A stretch of 64,000 bases of DNA from Cordia subcordata (lineage: Eukaryota > Streptophyta > Magnoliopsida > Boraginales > Cordiaceae). The stretch is from positions 10,001 to 74,000 of the forward strand of contig JAPTOF010000035.1 in the NCBI GenBank assembly GCA_028554755.1, read 5' to 3'. Made by a program: the position numbers and the translations under genes. Under the pieces are notes generated by a model. The model saw nothing but the letters and a program-made list of their open reading frames with translations. It did not search any database and had not been told where the DNA came from. Of this stretch, positions 37,375 to 48,772 are shown one piece after another. The stretch's first letter is position 1; each line of letters opens with the position of its first letter.

Positions 37375-37500
37375 AGAGTCCATTTGGCTAAGTTTATAAA
37401 CTAGTCAAATCAATTTATAAGTCAAAAAAGAAAATTTATATGTTTGACAATATAATTTATAAACACTTTTTGATGATTTATAAGCAGGAAAAGAAAAAGC
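37375..37500. mobile_element. Fragment of the CTTATAAGC MITE family
   Basis: GTCCATTTGGCTAAGTTTATAA at the start matches the terminus of the 31.5 kb MITE, followed by TTATAAG-type words. The right end is missing or diverged. 37500-37830 continues as AT-rich DNA. Confidence 0.55.
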
Positions 37501-37833
37501 ATCAATCTATCAATAAGTATTTAGGTCCTATTTTGGTACAATTAGGTGTTTAAGTAGTGGATAATTATTTTAGTTGTCAGTAACTATTTAGATAGTTGAT
37601 AACTATTATACTTTAGTTATCGGTAATAATTGTTTAGCTAGCTAATTGATTAGAGAAGATATTTTCAGTAAAAATAATAGATTGAATAGCTGATCAAAAT
37701 ATTACTATAAAAATAAATATTTAACTATAAAATATATTATCTTATTCTAATAATAGTAATTAATAATCATAATTATCATATCAATAATAACAATAATAAT
37801 GCAATATTAATGTTCTTTTATATAATTTTTATT

Positions 37834-39527
37834 GAGAAAATAATAGTTTTAGAGCCTAAACTTTACAAAATATAGAATTAAGGGCCTGAACTTTAAAAGC
37901 TTTAACGCGAGGGTTTAAACTTATGAGAAAGTATAGCTTTACATACCATTAAGTAACGGTGTTAAATTTATACTTACAAGGCAATTTAGTTTCTTACGTG
38001 GTATTTTAATTTTTTTTCCTATCTTATGTAGATTTTTCAACGTATCTCTAAATTCACTATACACCAAAATTAAATATAACTAGAAAAAAAATGACCAAAA
38101 AAGGAAAAAAAGACTCCAAAAAAAGAAGAAGAAGAAGAAGAAGAAGAAGAGACGCCTAAAACTAAAACCCTCTTCTCCTAATTCGCAATTCAGAACTCAC
38201 TAAATTGGGCATCACAAATCGGCATCGCCTTCTTTCTCCATTTCAAGGTAAACTTTTTCCTTTATGTTTTTGTAATCTTTTGAGAGTTGTTTGTTTGATG
38301 AATCATGGAGGTGTGTGTTTATGCCTTCCTTGTGTCTATTTTTGTTTGCTAATGCAAGGTCCTCCTTTTCTCCACCCAAAAAAGAAAATCTATAAAGGAA
38401 TGACGCTTATGTAGTTTTACAGCTATGTACATAAATTGATTAATTTTATGCCTATTTTCTTAGTCGAAATTTGGTAAAAGTCTTCTTCTAGATTCAAGTT
38501 TTTGGAATTTACAGAGAAGGTTTGAGGTTCCTAATAAGCCTTCTTGAATTTAGAGCATAATTGTGCTTAAATCTTACAATTTATTAAACTATTTTTTTAC
38601 TAAAGGAAATTACATATTGAATTGCAAACTGTATATCATATTTTACTATAATATGTGAAAGTCTAATATGTGAAGGCTGAGTAAAGATAGAGATAGAGGT
38701 ACGATTCATGAAGTTTCTAACTGTATCACTAAACTCACTACCGCAGAAGAAAGCCATGCATCTTCAACATGTGGAAAGCAAGGATAAAGGATAAAGACTT
38801 AGGGAGTTGAAGAAAGATAGATGACATAAGTTAGAACAAATGTACTTGAATTAGAATATGACTTACTGTCTAATAGAAGAAGGGGAAAATTTAAACAAAA
38901 TTGAGGCCACAATTGATAGTTTTTTTTCTAGTCGCAATAATATTTTTGTTTGAAAGTTATCATATTAATTGATGAATTTTTTGTTGACTTCTAATTATCA
39001 ATAATTTATTTATGAACTACTTTTAGAACTTTTAGATACCTCCATAATTTTTTTTTAATGGAGTATCATTGAAAATTTTTCATGACCTTGGAAATTGAAT
39101 AAACATTATTGAATTGCCCTCAAGTAAGCACATAAAGATGGTTGATTTATTCAAATAATAGATCTCATTTTAGATTGTGACATTTTTAATGTCTAGGAGT
39201 TTAAATTATAAATGTATTCTAATATTTCTTGTTTCTAACAAAATGAGCATATATTCTAGGTTTTTTGGTGGTTTCTTGTAAATTATTTAAATTTTTTATT
39301 TTTAATATTTAAAATGCACATAATTTAAATTTTTTGACTTTAGATACAAAAAATGTTGATTGATTTATATTCTCATAGCAAACAAAAAGGCTCGCTACAT
39401 AATATAGCTTAGATTAATCCACTGGCTAATTTTATCATAAGTTCAACCCTTTCAGTTAAGGCTTTTAAAATTCAAGTCCTTAGTTCCATATTTTGTAAAG
39501 TTTAGGCCCTAAAACTACAATTTTCTC
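37834..39527. mobile_element. Long-TIR element (MULE-like, 1.7 kb), possible Pack-MULE
   Basis: The left 90 bases (GAGAAAATAATAGTTTTAGA, then GCCTAAACTTTACAAAATAT) pair with the reverse complement of 39440-39527 at about 80 percent identity. Flanks share a TTTTTATT-like direct repeat, although the A/T-rich context makes this weak. The interior has no transposase. 38120-38240 looks like captured gene DNA: a GAA repeat, then a C/T-rich leader and a plausible splice donor (TTTCAAG/GTAAAC). Non-autonomous MULEs often carry such fragments. Confidence 0.65.
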
Positions 39528-40739
39528 TTTTTTTATTTATCAATTAATCCACTAGCTAATTTATCAAACACATTTTATTTAACCACCTAGCTAAAACAAC
39601 TATCAACTACAGCTACCCAAACAGATAACAATTACTAAAGTAATTATTATTTTCCTTAGTAGGTAATTGTAATGAACGAACTCTTGAAGTGTTGCTGAAT
39701 AAGGCTTTAATCATAAGTGGTGGAATTTAATTATGAATCAGAGATTCAACTATCACAATTAAATTTTCCTTCTTCTTTCTTTTTTGTGTGGAATTTTGGG
39801 GGTTAAAACTCTGAAATTTAAGCAAGAAAGAAGAGTGATCATGTTCATGATAGTAGCATGCATAAATTAATGTGACGGTAGGCAATGTTCGTAAAGGCGA
39901 CGGCGCTGGCGAGGTGTGGTGCTATAAAATAGCTGGCTGGCTGGCTGGCTTCTGAAAATATGCGAGATTTTTCTTTTCTTTTCTTTTCTTTTCTTCTTTT
40001 TCTTTTTCTATTTCTTTTTAATTTAACGTAAATTAGAAGGGATTAAGAACGTGGTTAAACTCCGTGTTTGACCAGCTGCTGATCATGATGAGGGTTGATT
40101 GAACAGAGGGAGATAGCGTAGGAATCCATTCGGTTGGGCTCTGAAATAAAAGCCTCTCTATGTGGATTCGAGTTGTGGATGATTTTTTTAAGGCTATCCA
40201 TGCCTTGGATTGTGTACTCAACTTTGTTGGATCGGCACGTAACGTTTCAATGCCACTGTATTTGTATTTTTATTTTTATTATTTATTATTTATTATTATT
40301 ATTGGTTAGTCTTTTCGGGCGATTGCTTCCTCACGCAGCCTTGAGTGTCACGTGCGAATCCCCCATGGCCATGCCCACGCTAATTGCCAATTTGACATGC
40401 TTCGTTCATAAGGGTGGAAGCATCACACTTTAATAATAATAATAATTGAATAACATTTAATTAGACATGATTAAAATATCAGCGGCGGTGGGGATGGGCT
40501 GGTGGCGTGTTATTAGCCTCAGCAGTAGCTTCTGCTTAATTACTGATCTTAATTCTCTTCCGTAAAGTCCTAATTAAGGCACTCTTCACAATATAATATG
40601 AAAATTAACTAACTCCATCCATCACTCCAAAAACTTAGAAATTCAGATCATTCATCTATTTTGAACTTAACCCCAATATTATATTTCTTTTTTTGAGTTG
40701 GCTTTGTTCAACTTAATAACAAGATAAAGGAGTGCGCGG

Positions 40740-40777
<38 letters not shown>

Positions 40778-41279
40778 ATTTTTAAATTAAGTTAAATTTA
40801 TTTTCGAATAGATGGATAAATAGACAGAGGAATAGTAAAACTCAAAGAATTTCCGTCATTCTTCTTTGACTCTGACCACTGACCAGGTATGATTTGATTA
40901 TATGTATACATATGAGGAATAGGAATTATAGAGGGTGAATAAAATAAAGGTGATGGAAAAGGATAGGTGTCTTACCACAGAAAAAATCAAAGTGAAATGG
41001 CCTGCTAATTGACAGTCGTGCAGATTTTCTTCACTTATATGCGGGATGGGGTCTCCTATTCAACGACAATTCCCCAAGTCTCATATAACCCCCTCCAGCT
41101 CCCTTTTCCTCTCTTCTTCGACATGCGCCCCTCTAACACTCATCCCGTTAGTTACACACGCATACATGCATGATACCCCGTTATTCTTTTATCCTATATG
41201 TAACTTTTCAAACTAATCACAACTTTTCTGTATTTCTGTTCCCATCCTCGATTGAAGTAAATCTATATCTTAATCTTCA
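39528..41279. other. Intergenic, simple repeats only
   Basis: There is no gene that I can support. 39540-39660 resembles the outer half of a MITE into which the 37.8-39.5 kb element may have inserted. A (TTTTC)n tract lies at about 39970-39996 and a (TA)n tract at 40746-40774. Confidence 0.6.
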
Positions 41280-41337
41280 CAACAACAACAACAACAGCGC
41301 GCGCGCGCGCGCACACACACACTCTCTCTCTCTCTCA
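41280..41337. repeat. Compound microsatellite (CAA)n(GC)n(AC)n(TC)n
   Basis: Consecutive blocks of CAA, alternating GC, alternating AC and alternating CT occur without spacers. Alternating GC/AC is a known Z-DNA-prone composition. It lies about 840 bases upstream of the NAC start codon, in the promoter or a distant 5' leader. Confidence 0.9.
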
Positions 41338-42178
41338 ACCTGCTCAACCTTGACATCTTCTCTTCGAGTCGGTGTACGAACTTTTCAGGGCGGCCAACGG
41401 AAGAAAATTTAGCAGAGGTCTGTGTCGCCATTCTCCTCCTCCTACGGAAGACTCATCCAATGTAGATCTCCCTTAAAATAAATTAAAGCTTTGCTTTCTG
41501 ATCATGCAGGACTGGAATATATTTTCCTATGCATTCCCTTCTTTCTTAACATATACGACTGCATGATTCTTCTGGACCTTCACCTTTTTCATATTTTTTT
41601 CAATGTTTAGTCGGGTACTATTTCCACTACTGCATGCTCGGGCGCATATATATTAACTGAAAAACCATATTCTCCTGTGGTGCTGTTTCTTGTTTAATAT
41701 TTAAGCAAAGAATCCATATATATTAGAATACAAAGTAAGGTAGCAATTATTTTGCATGTCAAAAATATATCCATCTACTTGATTTGTGTGCATTTCGTTT
41801 CTCTAAAATCAAGCTGATCGAACGAATCTCAGGCTTATCCAGTGAGTAGGACTGCCTTTCTTTCTTTCTTTCTTTCTTTTTTTTTTTGAAATGATTATTT
41901 TCATACTACTCCCAAAAACATGAGTCGGGCTGCTTTGATGCTCCGTAACATGCATGCCGACTAACGATTGGCTTTCTTTTCGACACCCTAATTAATTAAC
42001 ATGCAGATCTAGTATGGTCATCTAATTTATTTCCTTGTTTTGCATGTTTATTTCCTTTCTTTTTTGCAATTCATTCTTCTTTTCCCTTGAAGCATTTAAC
42101 TTATACATTTCTTTTTGACACAGGAGAGTTGAAGAGCAAATTAAATAAGATTATATTATCATCAGCTAGCTAGCGAGG

Positions 42179-43253
42179 ATGATGCCAGGAAATGGGCAAC
42201 TCTCGGTTCCTCCAGGCTTTCGCTTCCATCCAACAGACGAGGAACTGCTGTATTATTACCTGAGAAAAAAGGTCTCTTATGAACCCATCGACTTAGATGT
42301 TATCAGGGAAGTGGATCTCAACAAACTTGAGCCCTGGGACCTCAAAGGTTAGGAAGACTTATGTATAGTTTTCTCACCAAGCTTATATAGATAGATAGAT
42401 AGATAGATAGATACTTCACCATGCATTTATACTACGTACCGCATGTGGCCTATGTCAAACATGCATACTATGTAGTACGTACATACAATCATCTGGCGAC
42501 TCTATACAGAATGCAGAATCTAAAAATGTATTACATTTTTTACGGCAGATAAATGTAGAATAGGGTCAGGTCCTCAAAATGAGTGGTACTTTTTCAGTCA
42601 CAAAGACAAGAAATATCCAACTGGTACCCGCACGAATCGTGCCACCACAGCCGGATTTTGGAAGGCAACAGGGAGGGACAAAGCTATATATCTCGGCAAC
42701 TCCAAAAGAATTGGCATGAGGAAAACTCTTGTTTTCTACACAGGACGCGCTCCTCATGGCCAAAAGACTGACTGGATTATGCATGAATATCGCCTCGATG
42801 ATGACAACGCTGAGATTCAGGTAAACGTACTAGTCGATTGATCCACGAGCATTCATTCTTTTTTATATATATATATACACGCAACTATTGATCATTTTCT
42901 TTTTGCTTTCTTCTTTCGGGTAGTTCATCAACTCTTTGTTGATGCTTATAATTAGTAGTTGAGATTATTTGATGATGTGATGCTTATGAATTGATTTGCC
43001 TCTTGATCATTGCATTGTTAAAACAGGAAGGTGGTTGGGTAGTCTGCAGGGTATTTCAGAAGAAGAATCACTGTAAACTTTTCCTACCTGAAACAACCTC
43101 AGAGGAACACTTAAGTAGTAGTCACGTGGTGAAGGCAAACACTAACTGTTCGCTACTTGAACCAAGGCATACTAGTAATGTACAAATGCTACATGAGTAT
43201 ACGTTGGATGGTTCCATGCATCTCCCACAACTTCTATGTCCTGAGTCAAATGC

Positions 43254-43289
<36 letters not shown>

Positions 43290-43623
43290 ACCATCCTTGT
43301 TATCATCACACGGCCTGCAGCTGCCGGCCTCGAGTAGCATGGATATTAATGAGTCTTCTCATCACCATCAGAGCTTCTTAAGGTTGAGTACAACCGGAGG
43401 CTGCACGGGGCTAATTTCTCAACAGCAGGAGAAATTTTTTGGTGATTGGTCATTTCTGGACAAGCTGCTTAATTCACATCAAATAAGCAGCTGCTTGGAT
43501 CAAACCAAATGTCACGGCCCTTCTCTAGCTGCTGCAGACGGGGTTCCATCTTCAGCTCATCAGCGATTCCCTTGCAGCTACCAGCTTGCTTTCGAACCTG
43601 ACATTTTCAAGTTCTCCAAATAG
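42179..43623 (+). CDS. NAC transcription factor, SOMBRERO/BEARSKIN group, 345 aa
   Basis: Three exons join in frame: 42179-42347, 42549-42820, 43027-43623. The N-terminal NAC domain is complete: subdomain [21 protein letters not shown], then [55 protein letters not shown], and WIMHEYRL...GGWVVCRVF at about 155. Its near-identity with SMB and BRN1/BRN2, nuclear DNA-binding factors that control root-cap cell maturation and release, places it in that group. The C-terminal word [12 protein letters not shown] favours the BRN branch. The C-terminal half is Ser/Gln/His-rich and carries an 11-His run encoded by a pure CAT repeat. Two ATGs are tandem at the start and either could be used. A splice-acceptor-like TTGACACAG at 42114-42122 hints at a 5' UTR intron. 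Confidence 0.88.
43255..43287 (+). repeat. (CAT)11 coding microsatellite
   Basis: Eleven uninterrupted CAT codons give an 11-His tract in the NAC activation region. Pure codon use implies recent slippage. Confidence 0.95.
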
Positions 43624-44051
43624 AGCTTGCTTGTCGTTAATTATTCCGGTCTCTAATTCTGCGTTCGTACGTTCTTATTGCAATTATATATATTGTATCT
43701 GGCTGGCTTTGTCGTCTTTCCTTTGGGTTGTACTGCACTAGAAGAATATCCAGCAGCTGATCCATCATTTCTTTCTCTTTCTCCCTCTTTTTCCTGTCAT
43801 CTACTCAATTTAAATTGTTAGGGAGAGAATTGTTATGTTAATTTATTTATTTTCAAAAGTAAGAAGCTAGCTAGAACATTAGAAAACCAATTGATAGGTA
43901 AGGATCCCATACTGGGAATTGCTATGGTTAAACTCCTTATCATTATAAGACATTGGATTACAAGCAACATCAGAGGTTAATTTGTGGAAAGATTCGCAAA
44001 GATGTTACTAGTTACATTTGTTAGTATAGAAAATGAAAATGTTCCATGTTT

Positions 44052-44185
44052 AGTTTGGATCGACTTTTAAAAAATCTTTTTGTACGTCTAAAAAAAAAAC
44101 TTCTTTCTACATCTTCAAATTTTCACTTCCAAAAATTTCAATTTGTGAGTTTTAACCTTTTTTTTTTTTAAAGTCTATCCAAATA
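44052..44185. mobile_element. Small MITE, about 134 bp
   Basis: The left end GTTTGGATCGACTTTTAAAAA pairs with the right end TTTTAAAGTCTATCCAAAT. The interior is A/T tracts forming an imperfect hairpin. It is in the 3' flank of the NAC gene. The neighbouring 44200-44800 shows no gene. Confidence 0.65.
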
Positions 44186-44799
44186 GTTATTGGAATAATA
44201 AGGTGTTTTTTTCCTTGATGAAAAGAGATAACCAACCCAAATTGAGACAAGCCCTTAATCTATTGAACCAATATATTTTCGTAAAATATTTGGTGAATTC
44301 ACTTAGTTTACATGCAGAGAGTGTACACCATACTCACACACTGATATTAGTGGGGAGAACCGAATTGTTATTAAATATTATTATTGTTGTTATTTTTATT
44401 ATTATTATAATTATTATTGTAAAGAAAAGGTCAACATCACTATAGTGGCTTCCTCATAAATGGGTGTGTGTGAAGTGAAAGGTGAGAGCTTGAACATTAA
44501 CTAGCTTTTTAAATTTTTTAGTGGCCTTTAAAATTTCTTAACAAATCGGCTCGACTTTGGAACCAACCCAAGTCGTGGGGGTTCACTTTGATTTTCTGTG
44601 GATTCCTTCCTCCAACATCGCTCAACAGTTAATGCTGCACATGCTTATCTTAACTTGGTCCTTCTCTTCAAAAACGCTGTCAGACATATTATTTTATCCT
44701 CTCAGGCTGCTTTACCTCCCAAGGGTCGCATCTTTGGCCTTCTTTTGTCCAGCTATCTGGTCGCATTTAGCCTCTAATCCCTTCCTCGGCCTGCAAGTC

Positions 44800-45465
44800 A
44801 TTGGATTGCAACTTTTGGGTGTAAATAGAAAGAAATTTGAAGGCCAGTTGTCCGTAGACATTTTCCAATTAGCAATCCACGAAGTCAAATACGAACACCT
44901 ACTCCGACAAGAAAGAGAGAATTTCTAGCCAACGATCGCCGGTGCACATACAATGGAACCTGTGATAGGCAAGTAGAGGTGTAAGAACAAAGGGCATTTG
45001 AAGAGAACAAGGTCTCTCCCGCAAAGATAACTAGCAGGAATGGTTACATATGTTCACCCTAACCAAACCTGTCAATGCCACTCAAAGTGCATATAAAGAT
45101 GGGCTGCCACCATCACTGACAGGACAGGGATAAGGTGGGGAAGAAGTTCTCCTTCAATATCACCAAAGCCAAGGCAATCTTTGACCACTTATTGAAGGAC
45201 AAGCAGTTGCTCGTCGCTGGAGAAAATTTGAGGCTGGAGGTATTGCAAGTGACACCACTCTTGTGTCCCACAACACAAGCAACTGTGTGTTACTGAGAAA
45301 CACTATCCAGAATGCTATTGAGGAAGGAAAGATCAAATTCCCTGAAGGAATGATAATGGATAGAAATCCCTTCTCTCATGAGTTGGGGGCATATGCTTTG
45401 ATTGTAGATCTTCGACGGAGCCAGTCGTCAGGTTCTGATCAAGATAAGCCAAAGGGTGATTAACA
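44800..45465 (+). pseudogene. Gypsy LTR-retrotransposon gag remnant
   Basis: Spread over shifting frames, the order is that of the C-terminal half of plant Gypsy gag. A block like VDIFQLAIHEVKYEHLLR comes first (44850-44910), then FNITKAKAIFDHLLKDKQL (about 45150-45210), then HNTSNCVLLRNTIQNAIEEG (45266-45325) followed by KIKFPE. No protease or RT follows. It is heavily broken. Confidence 0.65.
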
Positions 45466-45959
45466 TGATCGGTGGGGCCTGTCCACAAATGAAACTTCGA
45501 AAGGAAAAGACAAGGTTAAGTCAGTCGCCAATGGGTTAGAAGAGGAGTAGAATACTAGGCACATAGGGCTCGTCGAGACAACGGGCTTACAAGGAGTTAG
45601 TGTGTTAAAAGCCTCAAGGAGCTTGAGGGAAGATGTTGGGCCTTCAACTAGGCTAGCGCCAAGAGACAAAGCAAGCCCAGAATCTTTTTTGATGCTGGCA
45701 GCTAGGGGTATATTGTATTTTTTATTTTTTTAAAAAAAATAAAACTCAATGGTTTGGTTTTATTCTAATTGCATTCTAATTTAGCTTTGATCTCATTACA
45801 ATTGAAGAGTTCTTAATCCATACTGGATCAAGTCCCTGGACCGAGTACGAGGCAAGGAAAAAATCTATTTTCATAAAATTGTACAAAGAGACCAAGCAGC
45901 CGCATAGGCAACGCAAGAAGGTTCAACCTTCATGCAAGAAGAGGCCTTGGCTGAAACTC

Positions 45960-46175
45960 TAGCCACGGGTCCAAGCAAACAATTTTTGGCACGCAGTGGG
46001 ACCCACTCCAGGTATGGTACGGAATACCCGAGTAAAGGACAAGTTACGGAGACTGAAGGAGACGATGATCTAGAGTTAGCCCCTTTCACTTCAAATCGAG
46101 ATGTGTCAACATCAAGCCCAGCAGATGTTGATATTGAAAATATCACCGTCACGCCTTTTTCGCAGGGCTGATGGT
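45960..46175 (+). mobile_element. Gypsy 5' leader/gag start fragment (tentative)
   Basis: AATTTTTGGCACGCAGTGGGACC near 45978 resembles the sequence just inside the 5' LTR of many plant Gypsy elements, followed by a short open frame like an early gag. It lies downstream of gag-like DNA, so the debris is rearranged or comes from two insertions. Confidence 0.45.
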
Positions 46176-48772
46176 ATGAAACGTACCAGGTTGGCGATGA
46201 ATTGCCATGGCCAAAGTTAGCGAAGTGTGTGATGGCACAACTCCAGGAGAGGATCCTAGCCCATATATAGAGTGCCATTACCGATGTTATGGCAGAAGTC
46301 AGGGATGCTTTTAAAATCCAATGAATGCGTTGACCCCCTTGACAAAAGCCACAAAGGGAATCACTCGTGCAACTCAGAAGCCACAGAGGGAACCACTCGT
46401 GCAACTTAGACCATGGTGCAGGACACAGAGTAGGACCACTTAGATCAGAATAGCATTCACAGAAATGTTCTAGCATAGAGTAGAATTGAACACGGAAGAG
46501 ATTAATTGATAACAGTAAAAATACAAGGGCCTAATTCCAATACCATAGGGGTCTATCAGTGCAGGTCAACTGAACACTGTGATTGATGAGTGGGTAGGTG
46601 GATTAGGTGCACCTCTCGCCCAGTGGGAAGTAATGGCTAAATAAGGGGCATTGTTCGGACAGTTGGCTCTGAACAACTGACGTTCTCAACAACAGAATGA
46701 CAAAGCACACAAGGAAGTAAAGCAAGCAAGTAGGTGGCTGATCAGCTAGAGAACCTTAGCTGTGTGATTCAGCTCAACAATGAGGTTCACTTCCATGAAA
46801 ATTGGCCATTGGCTAACAGGTAACCAATGTGATGTGTCCATTCATGACACAATTAAAGCAGGATATTGAACAGAGGATTTTTGGCAAAATACGTGCCACT
46901 AATTAAATAATAAGGTCATAAAATTACATTAAAGAAATAATTCACATATCTTTATCATCAAATTTTTCATTCGCAATTCATCCGTTTCAAACACATGAAT
47001 ACACACAAGGGTTTGAAAACCTAATTCCCATAACTATATCATGCACACGAGAAAGATATTACATGACTGGTTGATTCCCTCGTGACAAAAGGGTTAATTG
47101 TTCTGTTAGTCCCATGCTTCAAGAAAAAAAGGGACTAGTTTGTTGCAAGCTTTTTCCATGCTTCGGCAAAGGTGGTGCAAGTTCGAATGAAAGGCACCAT
47201 GGAATGGCTGAGAAGACTAATGATGCCCAGGAAAAGAAGTTTGTCTTGGCATTTCTAGAAAACATGTTTTGGATTGGGTACAACAACGTCTCCTTCAATT
47301 ATAGTGAGAGGGCGAACCAGATGGTAAAACATGAAATTGGGACTTCCATGAGTAGTAGTTTATAGAATTAAGTTTCAATGGAATGTAATTGGGATTTGGG
47401 ACATCCACGAAAAATAGCTCAAGGAAAAAAATGCTATTTCACTACTGTAATTCACATTTTTATAATGTCACACGATAGAGAAGGCAGCAAAAAAGCCTTT
47501 GGTTTGCATTTTAGGAAAGATTTTTATATTTCAAATGTATTCAAAATAGGAGGAACAAACAGTTTGCTTAGTCTTCCTCAGCTAACTTTGTCTTCATCAA
47601 TATATATCCAAACAAAAATAGACAACCTGAGAGAACACTTGCTGGTACTCTCTGCGTAGGTGCATGACTTGATAACATTGGGTAACCAAACGTCAATCCC
47701 TAATAGCTTGAATGTTAGATTTGGAGGCGAGCGGGTAATGCAAAAGACACATTTTGCCATACGAAAGGGCCAAGGGAAAGCAAGTGTGTATGGAAGACTA
47801 AATCCTTGACAATATTGCTTTTTCACATTAAAGGGAAAATGTATACGGCTAGGCATACTTGGAGAAAATCCCTTCTGAACTCTGTCTTACGTCATCCATG
47901 GGGTAAAAACTTTGGCTCCTGCTGCCTGCCTTCTGTATATCTTTCGCTCTTATGAATAATATGCATCTCTTACTTGCTTAGTCAAAAATAAACAAATAAA
48001 TAAATAAACAAACAAAAACAAAAACAAAAAAAATGTGTGTTCGATGGTCGGTCTCTATGAAATAGTGTGGCGCCGTATAGTTGACCGGGGTAGGGCTGTG
48101 GCAGGGACAAAATTTTAGAGTGCTAGCTGAGGTTCAACGATTCCTCTAAAACTGAATGCCAAGTATTTCTTCTGCAACTGTTCGAAGACAGAGGGAATCA
48201 AGTAGGGTAACATTTCACACTCTACCATTGAGTTAGCAATCCAAATAAAATAATAAAAAAGTGTATAAATAGAATCAAATTTAAAAAAAAAAATAGACAG
48301 GACAATCAAACCATTGAGCTAACAAAATTCAAAAAAAAAAAAAAAACCACATTGTCTAATTGATTCTGAAGATATGAAAATACAAGAAATTCTCAGATAA
48401 AAATAAAAATATATAGAAAAATGTCAAAATGGATAATTTTTCTAGTCAATCTACTTCTAAATTGGTTTATGAGAAAGAACCAACATACTTTGATTTCTAA
48501 TGTTTGTGCAAACACAATCATAGTTTACGTAACAAACATGCTAAACGATAATATTACGAGTTCAGAGATATCTCTTCCTATGCAATTGTTTCTCTTCTCT
48601 GTATAAAGGGCAGGAGCCACAGCCTCCAACTACAATCACGTCACAGAAGACCTCCGAGCCAAAAAGCTAAGTACGAAACAAAATATAACATTTACAACTT
48701 ATGCAGAATAAAGGATTTGCGAGAAATGAAATTGTAACCAACCAGAAAAATGGAAAATTAAATCAGAGATGA
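46176..48772. other. Intergenic, no gene recognised
   Basis: Short open frames (for example 47114-47365) show no family features. Poly-A and AAAC tracts lie at 47990-48032. Some transposon debris is likely, but I see no termini. Confidence 0.6.

Noticed and set aside
38205..38414. 69-residue open frame in the long-TIR element
   Set aside because: It reads through a likely 5' UTR/intron of a captured fragment; no protein similarity is evident.
42566..42784. Antisense open frame in NAC exon 2
   Set aside because: It is a shadow of the conserved NAC domain on the other strand.
47114..47365. 83-residue open frame as a small gene
   Set aside because: No recognisable domain or promoter; lies among transposon debris.
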